Assembly: GCA_910583755.1 (NCBI GenBank)
Contig: CAJTZO010000030.1
Coordinates: forward strand, 1 to 29,955
Reading direction: 5' to 3'
From: an uncultured Clostridia bacterium
Lineage (GTDB): Bacteria; Bacillota; Clostridia; Lachnospirales; Anaerotignaceae
Length of the DNA stretch: 29,955 nt
Both the position numbers and the translations under genes were made by a program. The stretch's first letter is position 1; the number at the start of each line of letters is the position of its first letter. Under the pieces are notes generated by a model. The model saw only the letters and a list, made by a program, of their open reading frames with translations, ran no database searches and was not told the origin of the DNA. Shown one piece after another: positions 1 to 5,999 of this stretch.

Positions 1-107
1 TCCCTTTTTTTATGTTGTTATTTTCTGTAAAATTTGTTTAAGTATACCGCCTAGACATTCTAAAGTATAACAATATTCTACAACCATATTTATTCAACAA
101 ACAGGAA

Positions 108-482
108 TCATCTATATCCAGTTTTTATATATTTTATGAGTGTCTCTAAATCATCAAAATCGTCATAATCACCATTTATACCATCTTGGTGATAAATAAC
201 CCCATTTTTCTCATTCCTTTCAAGGCAGTCTAATAGATAATTTTCACCATATCTTCTGGCAAATTCAGTAAAAGCATACGGTTTTATCTTACCTAGTAAT
301 CCTTTTCTGCATTTTTCATTACATTTATAACAATGGTCTAATTTCTTAGAAACAGAACATTGTCTATTTTCGCACCAGTCTTTATCAGGACATTCACCTG
401 AATCACAACCAGAACAAGTTGTATTTTCAGAACACAAGCAGCAAGCAAGTCCACAACGGGCAATTCCTAGATTTCGTTTCAT
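108..482 (-). CDS. DUF3795-like cysteine-rich protein
   Basis: This is a protein of about 124 residues whose N-terminal half is packed with cysteines: C10, C14, C15, C17, C23, C26, C31, C37, C42, C51, C54 and C58, with one more near the C-terminus. The pattern CGLxCxxC followed by CxGC resembles the DUF3795 family, small proteins thought to bind zinc or an iron-sulfur cluster. Their function is unknown to me. I chose the start at 482 because a GGAG ribosome site lies 8 nt upstream; a longer in-frame start at 536 has no comparable site. The C-terminal third is acidic (DYDDFDDLE) and has no membrane segment. It lies downstream of uppS on the same strand but over 100 nt away, so it is probably a separate unit. 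The family call rests on the cysteine pattern only. Confidence 0.7.
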   Translation of the reverse strand: MKRNLGIARCGLACCLCSENTTCSGCDSGECPDKDWCENRQCSVSKKLDHCYKCNEKCRKGLLGKIKPYAFTEFARRYGENYLLDCLERNEKNGVIYHQDGINGDYDDFDDLETLIKYIKTGYR

Positions 483-589
483 AAACGCTTCTCCAACTTT
501 CAATTTAACAATATTTTTACAATGTTTAAAAACCAAAAATGGACTTGAATACCTATCCTCAATAAAATTCTATTTTTCCCTAAAGGTTT

Positions 590-1339
590 CTATTTTCTGC
601 CTCCAAAACGGCGTTCTCTACTTTGGTATTGATAAATTGCCTGTTTTAAATCATATTCTGTAAAATCAGGCCAGAGTTTTTCTGAAAAACTTAATTCAGA
701 ATAAGCAATCTGCCAAAGCAAAAAGTTACTAATTCGTTCTTCTCCGCTTGTTCGAATCAGCAGTTCTGGGTCAGGTATTTCTTTTGTATCAAGATATTGT
801 TCTAATTCTTTTTCTCCAATTTCTTCTGCTTTATATTTTCCTTCTGCCACATCCTGACTTACTTTTCGAATCGCCCTTAAAAGCTCATCTCTACCACCAT
901 AATTTAAGGCAATATGGAGGTTCATACCTGTTTTATTCTTTGTTAATGATTCTAACTCTACAATCTGCTGTTGTATGTCCTCATCTAAACGGGTAATATC
1001 TCCTATGATATGCACACGAATATTATCCTTTTTCGCCTTGTCAATATAAGTTTTTAAATATTCTCTTAACAAATCCATAATGCCTTTTACTTCTTCCTCA
1101 GAACGCTTCCAGTTTTCTGTTGAAAAAGCATATACTGTTAAGTGTTCTATGCCTAAATCAATCGCCGCTTGAGAAATATTTTCTAATGTTTTGGCGCCTG
1201 CTCTATGTCCTGCTTTTTTAGGCAAAGCTCTTTTTGCTGCCCATCTTCCATTTCCATCCATAATAATTGCAACATGTTTTGGAATATTCATTTTATCAAG
1301 CTGTAACTGTTCTTTATTATTATTAAAAAAAGGAACCAT
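590..1339 (-). CDS. uppS: Isoprenyl transferase (undecaprenyl diphosphate synthase)
   Basis: This cis-prenyltransferase of 249 residues condenses isopentenyl diphosphate onto farnesyl diphosphate to make the undecaprenyl carrier lipid used for peptidoglycan and other wall polymers. Visible family signatures are the N-terminal HVAIIMDGNGRWA block with the catalytic Asp (residue 28 here), the VYAFSTENW block, NYGGRDEL, and the C-terminal RTSGE.R.SNFLLWQ and E..WPDF blocks. The start at 1339 has GAGGAG 8 nt upstream. It adds about 16 residues before the conserved core compared with starting at the internal Met17, so the extension is plausible but not proven. It is the last gene of the pyrH-frr-uppS run. 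In many Clostridia cdsA and dxr follow; here they do not. Confidence 0.96.
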   Translation of the reverse strand: MVPFFNNNKEQLQLDKMNIPKHVAIIMDGNGRWAAKRALPKKAGHRAGAKTLENISQAAIDLGIEHLTVYAFSTENWKRSEEEVKGIMDLLREYLKTYIDKAKKDNIRVHIIGDITRLDEDIQQQIVELESLTKNKTGMNLHIALNYGGRDELLRAIRKVSQDVAEGKYKAEEIGEKELEQYLDTKEIPDPELLIRTSGEERISNFLLWQIAYSELSFSEKLWPDFTEYDLKQAIYQYQSRERRFGGRK

Positions 1340-1376
1340 TATCTTTTCTCCTCAAAATTTTTAGAAAATATGCAGT

Positions 1377-1406
1377 AAGGACAGAAAGGTAATGCTTCCT
1401 GTCCTT
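1377..1406 (-). other. Intercistronic hairpin between frr and uppS
   Basis: AAGGACAG (1377-1384) pairs with CTGTCCTT (1399-1406), and three more pairs are possible inside the loop. No U-tract follows on the minus strand, so it is unlikely to be a terminator. It may mark an RNA processing site or a stability boundary between frr and uppS. The function is inferred. Confidence 0.45.
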
Positions 1407-1418
1407 CATACGGTTTAT

Positions 1419-1973
1419 TTATACAGATAATATGTCTTTACATTTTGCATCACATTTTGCATCAATTTCTCCAACATATTTATCTGTCATTTTTTGAATT
1501 TTTTCTTCTAAATCTTTTAATTCATCTTCTGGAATTTCTTTTTTCTTTTCCATTTTTTTAAAGGTATCAATCGCATCCCTACGGATATTACGCAATGCTA
1601 CCTTTGCACTTTCTGCTTTCTTTTTTACATCTTTTGTCAAATCTTTTCTGCGTTCTTCTGTCAATTCTGGAAAAACAAGACGGATAACCTTACCATCATT
1701 ATTTGGATTAATACCTAAATCAGAAGCAGAAATTGCTTTTGAAATTGCTTTCAACATAGAAGCATCCCAAGGCTGAATTTGAATCAGTCTTGCTTCTGGA
1801 ACAGTAACATTTCCCACTTGGTTAATGGGTGTTGGTGTTCCATAGTAATCTACTGTAATTTTATCCAATACATGAGGATTTGCACGTCCTGCACGAATGG
1901 TAATATATTCTCCCTCTAACGATACCAATGTTTTTTTCATTTTGTTTTCATAAACAGTTGTGTCTGTTGCCAT
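1419..1973 (-). CDS. frr: Ribosome recycling factor
   Basis: RRF acts with EF-G in the cytoplasm to split post-termination ribosomes. The length of 184 residues matches the family (E. coli 185). The sequence shows the typical N-terminal M.KT...L..E...IRAGRANP block, the central YGTPTPINQVGNVTVPEAR block that forms the beta domain, IQPWD, and the Lys/Arg/Glu-rich C-terminal helices (RR.DL.K, RNIRRDA). A GGAGG site stands before the ATG at 1973. It follows pyrH by 27 nt, and pyrH-frr is one of the most conserved bacterial gene pairs, so co-transcription is very likely. Confidence 0.97.
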   Translation of the reverse strand: MATDTTVYENKMKKTLVSLEGEYITIRAGRANPHVLDKITVDYYGTPTPINQVGNVTVPEARLIQIQPWDASMLKAISKAISASDLGINPNNDGKVIRLVFPELTEERRKDLTKDVKKKAESAKVALRNIRRDAIDTFKKMEKKKEIPEDELKDLEEKIQKMTDKYVGEIDAKCDAKCKDILSV

Positions 1974-2000
1974 AAAATCATTCCTCCTACTTTTTTATAT

Positions 2001-2705
2001 TTAAGCCATCACAATCGTACCAATTTTTTCACCGCTAATTGCGCGGATAATGCTATCTTTTTCATTCAAACCAAAGATTACAACTGGTATTTTTCGTTCA
2101 AAACAAAGATTTGCTGCCGCCATATCAATTACTTTTAAATTATTTTTTACAATATCTTCTGATTTGATACAATCAATTTTTTTTGCATTTTTATTGACAG
2201 CAGGGTCACTGTCATAAACACCATCAACATTTTTTGCAAAAAACAAACCATCTGCATCCAACTCTGCACCTCTCAAGGCTGTAATGGTATCCGTAGAAAA
2301 GAATGGATGCCCTAAGCCGCCGGCAAATATCACAACTTTTCCTTTTTCTAAATGTGCTAAAGCACCTTCCTTTGAAAAAAGTTCCGTCATTGTGCCAACT
2401 ACAAAAGGTGTTTGTACTACAGCACCAACCCCTGTCTGTCGGAGTGCATCCGCTACATAAATCGCATTCATTACCGTTGCCAGCATACCAATTTGGTCTG
2501 CTTTTGTTCTGTCCATTTGAGAATCGGCACTTCTTCCACGCCAAAAATTGCCGCCGCCAATAACAAGACAAACCTGTGTTCCATTTTGCAAAACAGTCTT
2601 TACTTGTCTAACAAGCTCGTCCACAACTGGCTGAAAAAAAGTAATCCCTTCCTGTTCTCCTGCTAATGCTTCACCACTGATTTTTAATACGATTCTTTTA
2701 TACAT
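2001..2705 (-). CDS. pyrH: Uridylate (UMP) kinase
   Basis: This amino-acid-kinase-fold enzyme phosphorylates UMP to UDP with ATP; bacterial members are hexameric and feedback-inhibited by UTP. With the start at 2705 the protein is 234 residues, the normal size. It begins MYKRIVLKISGEALAG and shows the nucleotide-binding IGGGNFWRGR loop, the DQIGMLATVMN block and the GLGHPFFSTDT block (commonly G.GNPFF, so His replaces Asn here). I preferred 2705 to the longer in-frame start at 2741 because a GGGAG site stands 8 nt upstream and the conserved N-terminus begins there. A candidate sigma-A promoter lies just upstream and a terminator separates it from tsf, so pyrH-frr-uppS is probably its own operon. 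Confidence 0.96.
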   Translation of the reverse strand: MYKRIVLKISGEALAGEQEGITFFQPVVDELVRQVKTVLQNGTQVCLVIGGGNFWRGRSADSQMDRTKADQIGMLATVMNAIYVADALRQTGVGAVVQTPFVVGTMTELFSKEGALAHLEKGKVVIFAGGLGHPFFSTDTITALRGAELDADGLFFAKNVDGVYDSDPAVNKNAKKIDCIKSEDIVKNNLKVIDMAAANLCFERKIPVVIFGLNEKDSIIRAISGEKIGTIVMA

Positions 2706-2750
2706 TGCAACAGCTCCCTTCTTTACTAATGTACCACACAACTATTCAAA

Positions 2751-2778
2751 ATGCTATATTTTTTTCATATTCTGTCAA
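2751..2778 (-). promoter_or_regulatory. Candidate sigma-A promoter for pyrH-frr-uppS
   Basis: On the minus strand TTGACA (2773-2778) and TAGCAT (2751-2756) are separated by 16 bp, about 45 nt upstream of the pyrH start. The -35 is perfect and the -10 matches four of six positions. Confidence 0.5.
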
Positions 2779-2797
2779 AATTCTCACAAAATATCCC

Positions 2798-2834
2798 AAA
2801 AAAAGGAAACATGCACAAGCAATGTTCCCTTTTA
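2798..2834 (-). terminator. Intrinsic terminator of the rpsB-tsf operon
   Basis: On the minus strand a stem formed by GGGAACATTGC and GCATGTTTCC, with a short loop and one mismatch plus one bulge, is followed by a run of seven T. The flanking A and T tracts extend the stem. It lies after tsf and the IS605-like segment and before the pyrH promoter, so it should end the rpsB-tsf transcript. The plus-strand side also has a T-run and may act weakly in the other direction. Confidence 0.7.
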
Positions 2835-2840
2835 TCAAAA

Positions 2841-2940
2841 GTGACCTGCTCCCACTACTTAAGAAGTGGGGGCTTCCTGCTCAAAAATACTAACATATTT
2901 AGCATTAACAGGCTAACTCCGTTTGTCCAACGGTTTTACG
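2841..2940 (-). mobile_element. IS200/IS605-type right-end relic (omega-RNA-like), no transposase
   Basis: Read on the minus strand, this 100-nt stretch has a CCGTT/AACGG hairpin (2919-2933), a spacer, then GAGCAGGAAGCCCCCACTTC, a stem-loop (CCCACT pairing with AGTGGG, 2851-2870) and a second GAGCAGG before GTCAC. In my memory of clostridial genomes this arrangement closes TnpB-encoding IS200/IS605 elements, where it forms the 3' part of the omega RNA and the hairpin recognised at the right end. No tnpA or tnpB reading frame remains on either strand here, and the upstream 200 nt encode nothing recognisable. It therefore looks like a solo end or a decayed copy lying in the 3' untranslated region of tsf. 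The identification is by recalled pattern, not by search. Confidence 0.6.
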
Positions 2941-3147
2941 ATTTTTTATTCGTATCTTAGATATTTTGTACACAGAGAAATGTATTAATTTTCCTATACA
3001 ACTTTCTCTATTTCGTTATCAATGTATGAATCAATACATTAATATCATAAAAATTCTAAAAAAAGCAAGAGAAACACAATACATCATCAATGTTCTAGTT
3101 TTGCCCAACAAAATTAAGGTTCTTTTACTTTCTTTCAAAAAAAGAAA
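2941..3147. other. Unassigned intergenic DNA between tsf and the IS605-like relic
   Basis: These roughly 200 AT-rich bases have no convincing reading frame, no promoter with both boxes and no strong hairpin. They could be the decayed interior of the element whose right end lies at 2841-2940, but I see no transposase remnant that would show this. Confidence 0.4.
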
Positions 3148-4080
3148 TTATTGTATTTGTTTTGCTACTTCAGCTGCAAAGTCTTCTTCTTTTTTTGCAA
3201 GACCTTCTCCTGTTTCAAAACGAACATAACGTGCCACTGTTATATCTGCACCTACTTCTTTTGCAACAGAGTCAATATATTGTTGTACTGTCATATCGCC
3301 ATCTTTTACATAAGGCTGTTCTACTAAACAAATTTCTTTTAATTCTTTTTTCAATCTACCTTCAATCATTTTTGCAATAATTTTGTCAGGTTTAGAAGCA
3401 TTTTTAGGGTCTTCTTTTGCCTGTACTGTCAAAATTTCTGTTTCTTTATCAATAAATTCTTGTGGAACATCTTTTGTTGCAATAAATTGAGGATTTAAAG
3501 CTGCAATTTGCATTGCAATGTTTTTTCCCAATTCTTCCAAAGCATCTGCTTCTTTTTCGCAAGCTAATTCAATCATAACGCCAATTCTTCCACCACCATG
3601 AAGATAAGAAACCAATTTACCAGAGCCTTGTTTTGTATATCTTTCAAAACGTCTGATATTTAAGTTTTCACCAATCACTGCCACTTGTTGGCTCAATTCT
3701 TCTTTTACTGTAAATTGTGGGTCATCTTTCCATGTTTCTGCAAAAAAAGCATCCATATTTGCTGCATCAGAGTTTGCTGCTTGTTTTGCAACTGCAGAAA
3801 CATAGTCACGGAATTTTTGATTTTTTGCAACAAAGTCTGTTTCAGAGTTTACTTCTACAATTGCGCCTACTTTATTATCTTCTGACAAATAAATTTCAAC
3901 CATGCCTTCTGCTGCAATTCTACCAGCTTTTTTTGCAGAAGCGGCAAGACCTTTTTCTCTCAAAACTTCTACTGCTTTATCCATATCATTGTTTGTTTCT
4001 TCCAATGCTTTTTTGCAGTCCATCATACCTGCGCCTGTTATTTCTCTCAATTCTTTTACTTTTTTCATATCTACTGCCAT
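3148..4080 (-). CDS. tsf: Translation elongation factor Ts
   Basis: EF-Ts exchanges GDP for GTP on EF-Tu. The protein is 310 residues from the start at 4080, which has GGAGG 10 nt upstream; the in-frame start at 4122 falls inside the rpsB-tsf hairpin and is rejected. Diagnostic blocks are the N-terminal UBA-like KKVKELREITGAGMMDCKKA, the core VEVNSETDFVAKN block that contacts EF-Tu, YLHGGGRIGVMIEL, and HIAMQIAALNP-like residues near 185. The C-terminal dimerisation region is present. It follows rpsB by 80 nt with a terminator-like hairpin in the gap, the classic rpsB-tsf arrangement. Confidence 0.97.
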   Translation of the reverse strand: MAVDMKKVKELREITGAGMMDCKKALEETNNDMDKAVEVLREKGLAASAKKAGRIAAEGMVEIYLSEDNKVGAIVEVNSETDFVAKNQKFRDYVSAVAKQAANSDAANMDAFFAETWKDDPQFTVKEELSQQVAVIGENLNIRRFERYTKQGSGKLVSYLHGGGRIGVMIELACEKEADALEELGKNIAMQIAALNPQFIATKDVPQEFIDKETEILTVQAKEDPKNASKPDKIIAKMIEGRLKKELKEICLVEQPYVKDGDMTVQQYIDSVAKEVGADITVARYVRFETGEGLAKKEEDFAAEVAKQIQ

Positions 4081-4109
4081 GATTTTAAAACCTCCATCAT
4101 TTATTTTAC

Positions 4110-4149
4110 AAAAAAGCCCCAACCCATTAAACAGGCTGAGGCTTGGGCA
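4110..4149 (-). terminator. Attenuator-like hairpin between rpsB and tsf
   Basis: On the minus strand GCCCAAGCC (4140-4148) pairs imperfectly with GGGTTGGGGC (4115-4125) and is followed directly by TTTTTT. It sits between the rpsB stop and the tsf ribosome site. Because tsf has no obvious promoter of its own in the gap, it probably lets only part of the transcripts through. A similar intercistronic structure is known in other bacterial rpsB-tsf operons. Confidence 0.6.
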
Positions 4150-4160
4150 TACGCCTTATC

Positions 4161-4889
4161 TTATGCTTCTTCTTCAATTTCTTCTGTTTCTACGCCAGCC
4201 ATTTCTTCACCCTGTTTGGATTCAATAACAGCATCTGCTATTTTAGAAGCAATCAATTTTACAGCTCTGATTGCGTCATCATTTCCCGGAATTACAAAAT
4301 CAACTTCTTCAGGGTCACAGTTTGTATCTACAATTGCAACAATTGGAATACCTAAAGTATGCGCCTCTTGGATTGCAATTCTTTCTTTTCTTGGGTCAAC
4401 AATAAACATAACATCTGGTACCCTTGTCATTTCTTTGATACCACCTAAGTTATTTTCTAATTTTTCCTTTTCATGAAGCAATGAAGCCACTTCTTTTTTT
4501 GTTAATACATCAAAAGTACCATCTTCTTGCATTTCTTCTAATTCTTTTAATCTCGCAATTCTTGTTTTAATGGTGTTGAAGTTTGTGAGCATACCACCTA
4601 ACCATCTTTGATTAACATAGTACATACCACATCTTTCTGCTTCTTCTTTAATGGAATCTTGTGCTTGTTTTTTGGTACCAACAAAAAGAATTTCGCCGCC
4701 ATCTCTAATAATATCGCTGACTGCTGTATAAGCCTCATCCACTTTTTTTACTGTTTTTTGTAAATCAATGATATAAATACCATTTCTTTCTGCAAAAATA
4801 TATTCTGCCATTTTAGGGTTCCATCTTCTGGTTTGATGTCCAAAATGTACCCCTGCTTCTAATAATTGTTTCATAGAAATTACGCTCAT
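4161..4889 (-). CDS. rpsB: 30S ribosomal protein S2
   Basis: S2 binds late in 30S assembly and is needed for S1 or mRNA accommodation. The 242-residue length is usual. The sequence has the signature MKQLLEAGVHFGHQTRRWNPKM at the N-terminus, the YI.ERNGIYIIDLQKT block, FVGTKKQA, Y.NQRWLGGMLTNF, and the second S2 signature around PDVMFIVDPRKERIAIQEA, ending in an acidic tail (ETEEIEEEA). The start has an AGGAGG site 7 nt upstream and a promoter about 35 nt further. First gene of rpsB-tsf. Confidence 0.98.
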   Translation of the reverse strand: MSVISMKQLLEAGVHFGHQTRRWNPKMAEYIFAERNGIYIIDLQKTVKKVDEAYTAVSDIIRDGGEILFVGTKKQAQDSIKEEAERCGMYYVNQRWLGGMLTNFNTIKTRIARLKELEEMQEDGTFDVLTKKEVASLLHEKEKLENNLGGIKEMTRVPDVMFIVDPRKERIAIQEAHTLGIPIVAIVDTNCDPEEVDFVIPGNDDAIRAVKLIASKIADAVIESKQGEEMAGVETEEIEEEA

Positions 4890-4925
4890 TTTTTTACCTC
4901 CTATGGTTAGTCCGCCCCATTTCCT

Positions 4926-4953
4926 ATTATACCAAACGACTTTTTATTACCAA
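4926..4953 (-). promoter_or_regulatory. Sigma-A promoter of rpsB-tsf
   Basis: On the minus strand TTGGTA (4948-4953) and a perfect TATAAT (4926-4931) are spaced by 16 bp, giving a leader of roughly 30 nt before rpsB. I see no extended S2-binding leader structure. Confidence 0.65.
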
Positions 4954-5071
4954 AAGCACCAGTTTTATACATGGAAATAGGTGTGTTATATTTTTACCTT
5001 GTGCATTATATCATAGCTCTAACAATATTACAACTATTTTACAACAAAATTTGTAAATTTTTTATTTTCAT

Positions 5072-5112
5072 AAAAAAAGAAGCCACAATATATAAATATG
5101 ACCTCTTTTTTT
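5072..5112 (-). terminator. Likely terminator after the small membrane protein gene
   Basis: An imperfect stem whose arms are AAAAAAAGAAGCCA (5072-5085) and TGACCTCTTTTTTT (5099-5112) gives seven T after the stem on the minus strand. It lies just past the 5118-5387 gene. The stem has mismatches, so confidence is moderate. Confidence 0.45.
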
Positions 5113-5117
5113 CGATA

Positions 5118-5387
5118 TTAAGTAATACTTTTATAAATTACTATCATTATCATAATCAAATAAAATAATACAATAAACAATATATCTTTTATCAATTCTT
5201 GTTTATCTTCTATCGGTTCTTTGATTTTCCTCATATGTTTTGTTATAGTAGGATAAGCAACAGACAGTACAAATAGTATTTCTAAAAAACAAATGATAAT
5301 GATTGAAAAGTTACCAAAAGCAATCATAGCCATAATAGTAACACAAAATATAGATTGTATTATTTTTAACCGATATTTTTTATTCAT
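5118..5387 (-). CDS. Small three-helix membrane protein, unrecognised
   Basis: This 89-residue protein has two hydrophobic stretches in its first half (about residues 8-28 and 28-46), a charged loop (HMRKIKEPIEDKQELIK), and a third helix (about 69-86) rich in Ile, Leu and Met. I do not recognise a family. Its start codon overlaps the last 8 nt of the upstream frame (ATGAATAA), and no good ribosome site is visible. Its translation is therefore probably coupled to ribosomes finishing the upstream frame. This matters because that frame is reached only after a frameshift (see 5380-5906). A small membrane partner behind a secreted peptide could be an immunity or export protein, but that is speculation from layout alone. 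Confidence 0.55.
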   Translation of the reverse strand: MNKKYRLKIIQSIFCVTIMAMIAFGNFSIIIICFLEILFVLSVAYPTITKHMRKIKEPIEDKQELIKDILFIVLFYLIMIMIVIYKSIT

Positions 5388-5906
5388 TACTATTTAATCT
5401 TATCATCATTTGACCTTCATAAATTTGGGTATCTCTATAAATACAGTCTTTATGAGCTTTATCATTATAAACATTAATGATAATCATTGTTTCAAAATGA
5501 GAAAATTCTCCTCCAATTTCAATTTCTCGGTAACACTTAGCAATAGTACCATAATGTGTTCTTGATGGATATCCTGTGTCATCTATCATAGCAAGAAATG
5601 AAGCTGCACCACCTAAAAAGCCTGAGCTATTTTAGATTCAATAAAAGGTACTGTTACAGTCATCAAAATAGATAATATTCTAGCTGTTGTTTGATTTTCT
5701 TTACCGAATGGAATATAAATTTTAAAATCCTCACTTACATCACCAAACCAGGGTCCAGCACTTCTATTTTGCATTATTTCATCCAAATTTTTACACGTCG
5801 CACATTGTGATTGAGTATTTATTTCCTTTGCACTTACCATACTTACTCCTGTTGATGATAAACAAACTGCAACACTTAAAGCTGTCACTCTTTTTAAAAA
5901 TTCCAT
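5380..5906 (-). pseudogene. Secreted protein of about 175 residues, split by a one-base frameshift
   Basis: Frame A starts at the ATG ending at 5906 (AAAGG 8-9 nt upstream; the ATG three codons earlier is too close to it). It encodes a signal peptide (MEFLKRVTALSVAVCL, cleavage near SMVSA-KE) and a mature part with CATC, ending in KIAQAF-stop at 5613. Frame B, open down to 5380, continues directly: FLGGAASFLAMIDDTGYPSR and onward to RLNSNE. The join is at a T5 run (5615-5619 on the minus strand, GCTTTTTAG). One more T, or a -1 slip on TTT at the stop, would give one continuous protein. Frame B has no ribosome site at its first Met (5589), so it is not an independent gene. I do not recognise the family. 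It may be a true pseudogene, a sequencing slip, or regulated frameshifting. Confidence 0.7.
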
Positions 5907-5934
5907 TGGAAACATCCTTTCTTTATTTATTATG

Positions 5935-5964
5935 ATAACATCATAATATGCAACAATATGTCAA
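5935..5964 (-). promoter_or_regulatory. Candidate promoter of the secreted-protein locus
   Basis: On the minus strand a perfect TTGACA (5959-5964) is followed after 18 bp by TGTTAT (5935-5940, four of six matches), about 29 nt from the ATG that ends at 5906. Confidence 0.5.
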
Positions 5965-5999
5965 TACATTGTGGTGATATTATTTGAATTTTTTTATGA

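Noticed and set aside
2705..2960. Short plus-strand open frames between pyrH and tsf
   Set aside because: They have no ribosome sites and run through the pyrH promoter, a terminator and the IS605-like hairpins.
3148..4122. Longer N-terminus of EF-Ts starting at 4122
   Set aside because: That start lies inside the attenuator-like hairpin and lacks a ribosome site, while 4080 has GGAGG and matches the conserved N-terminus.
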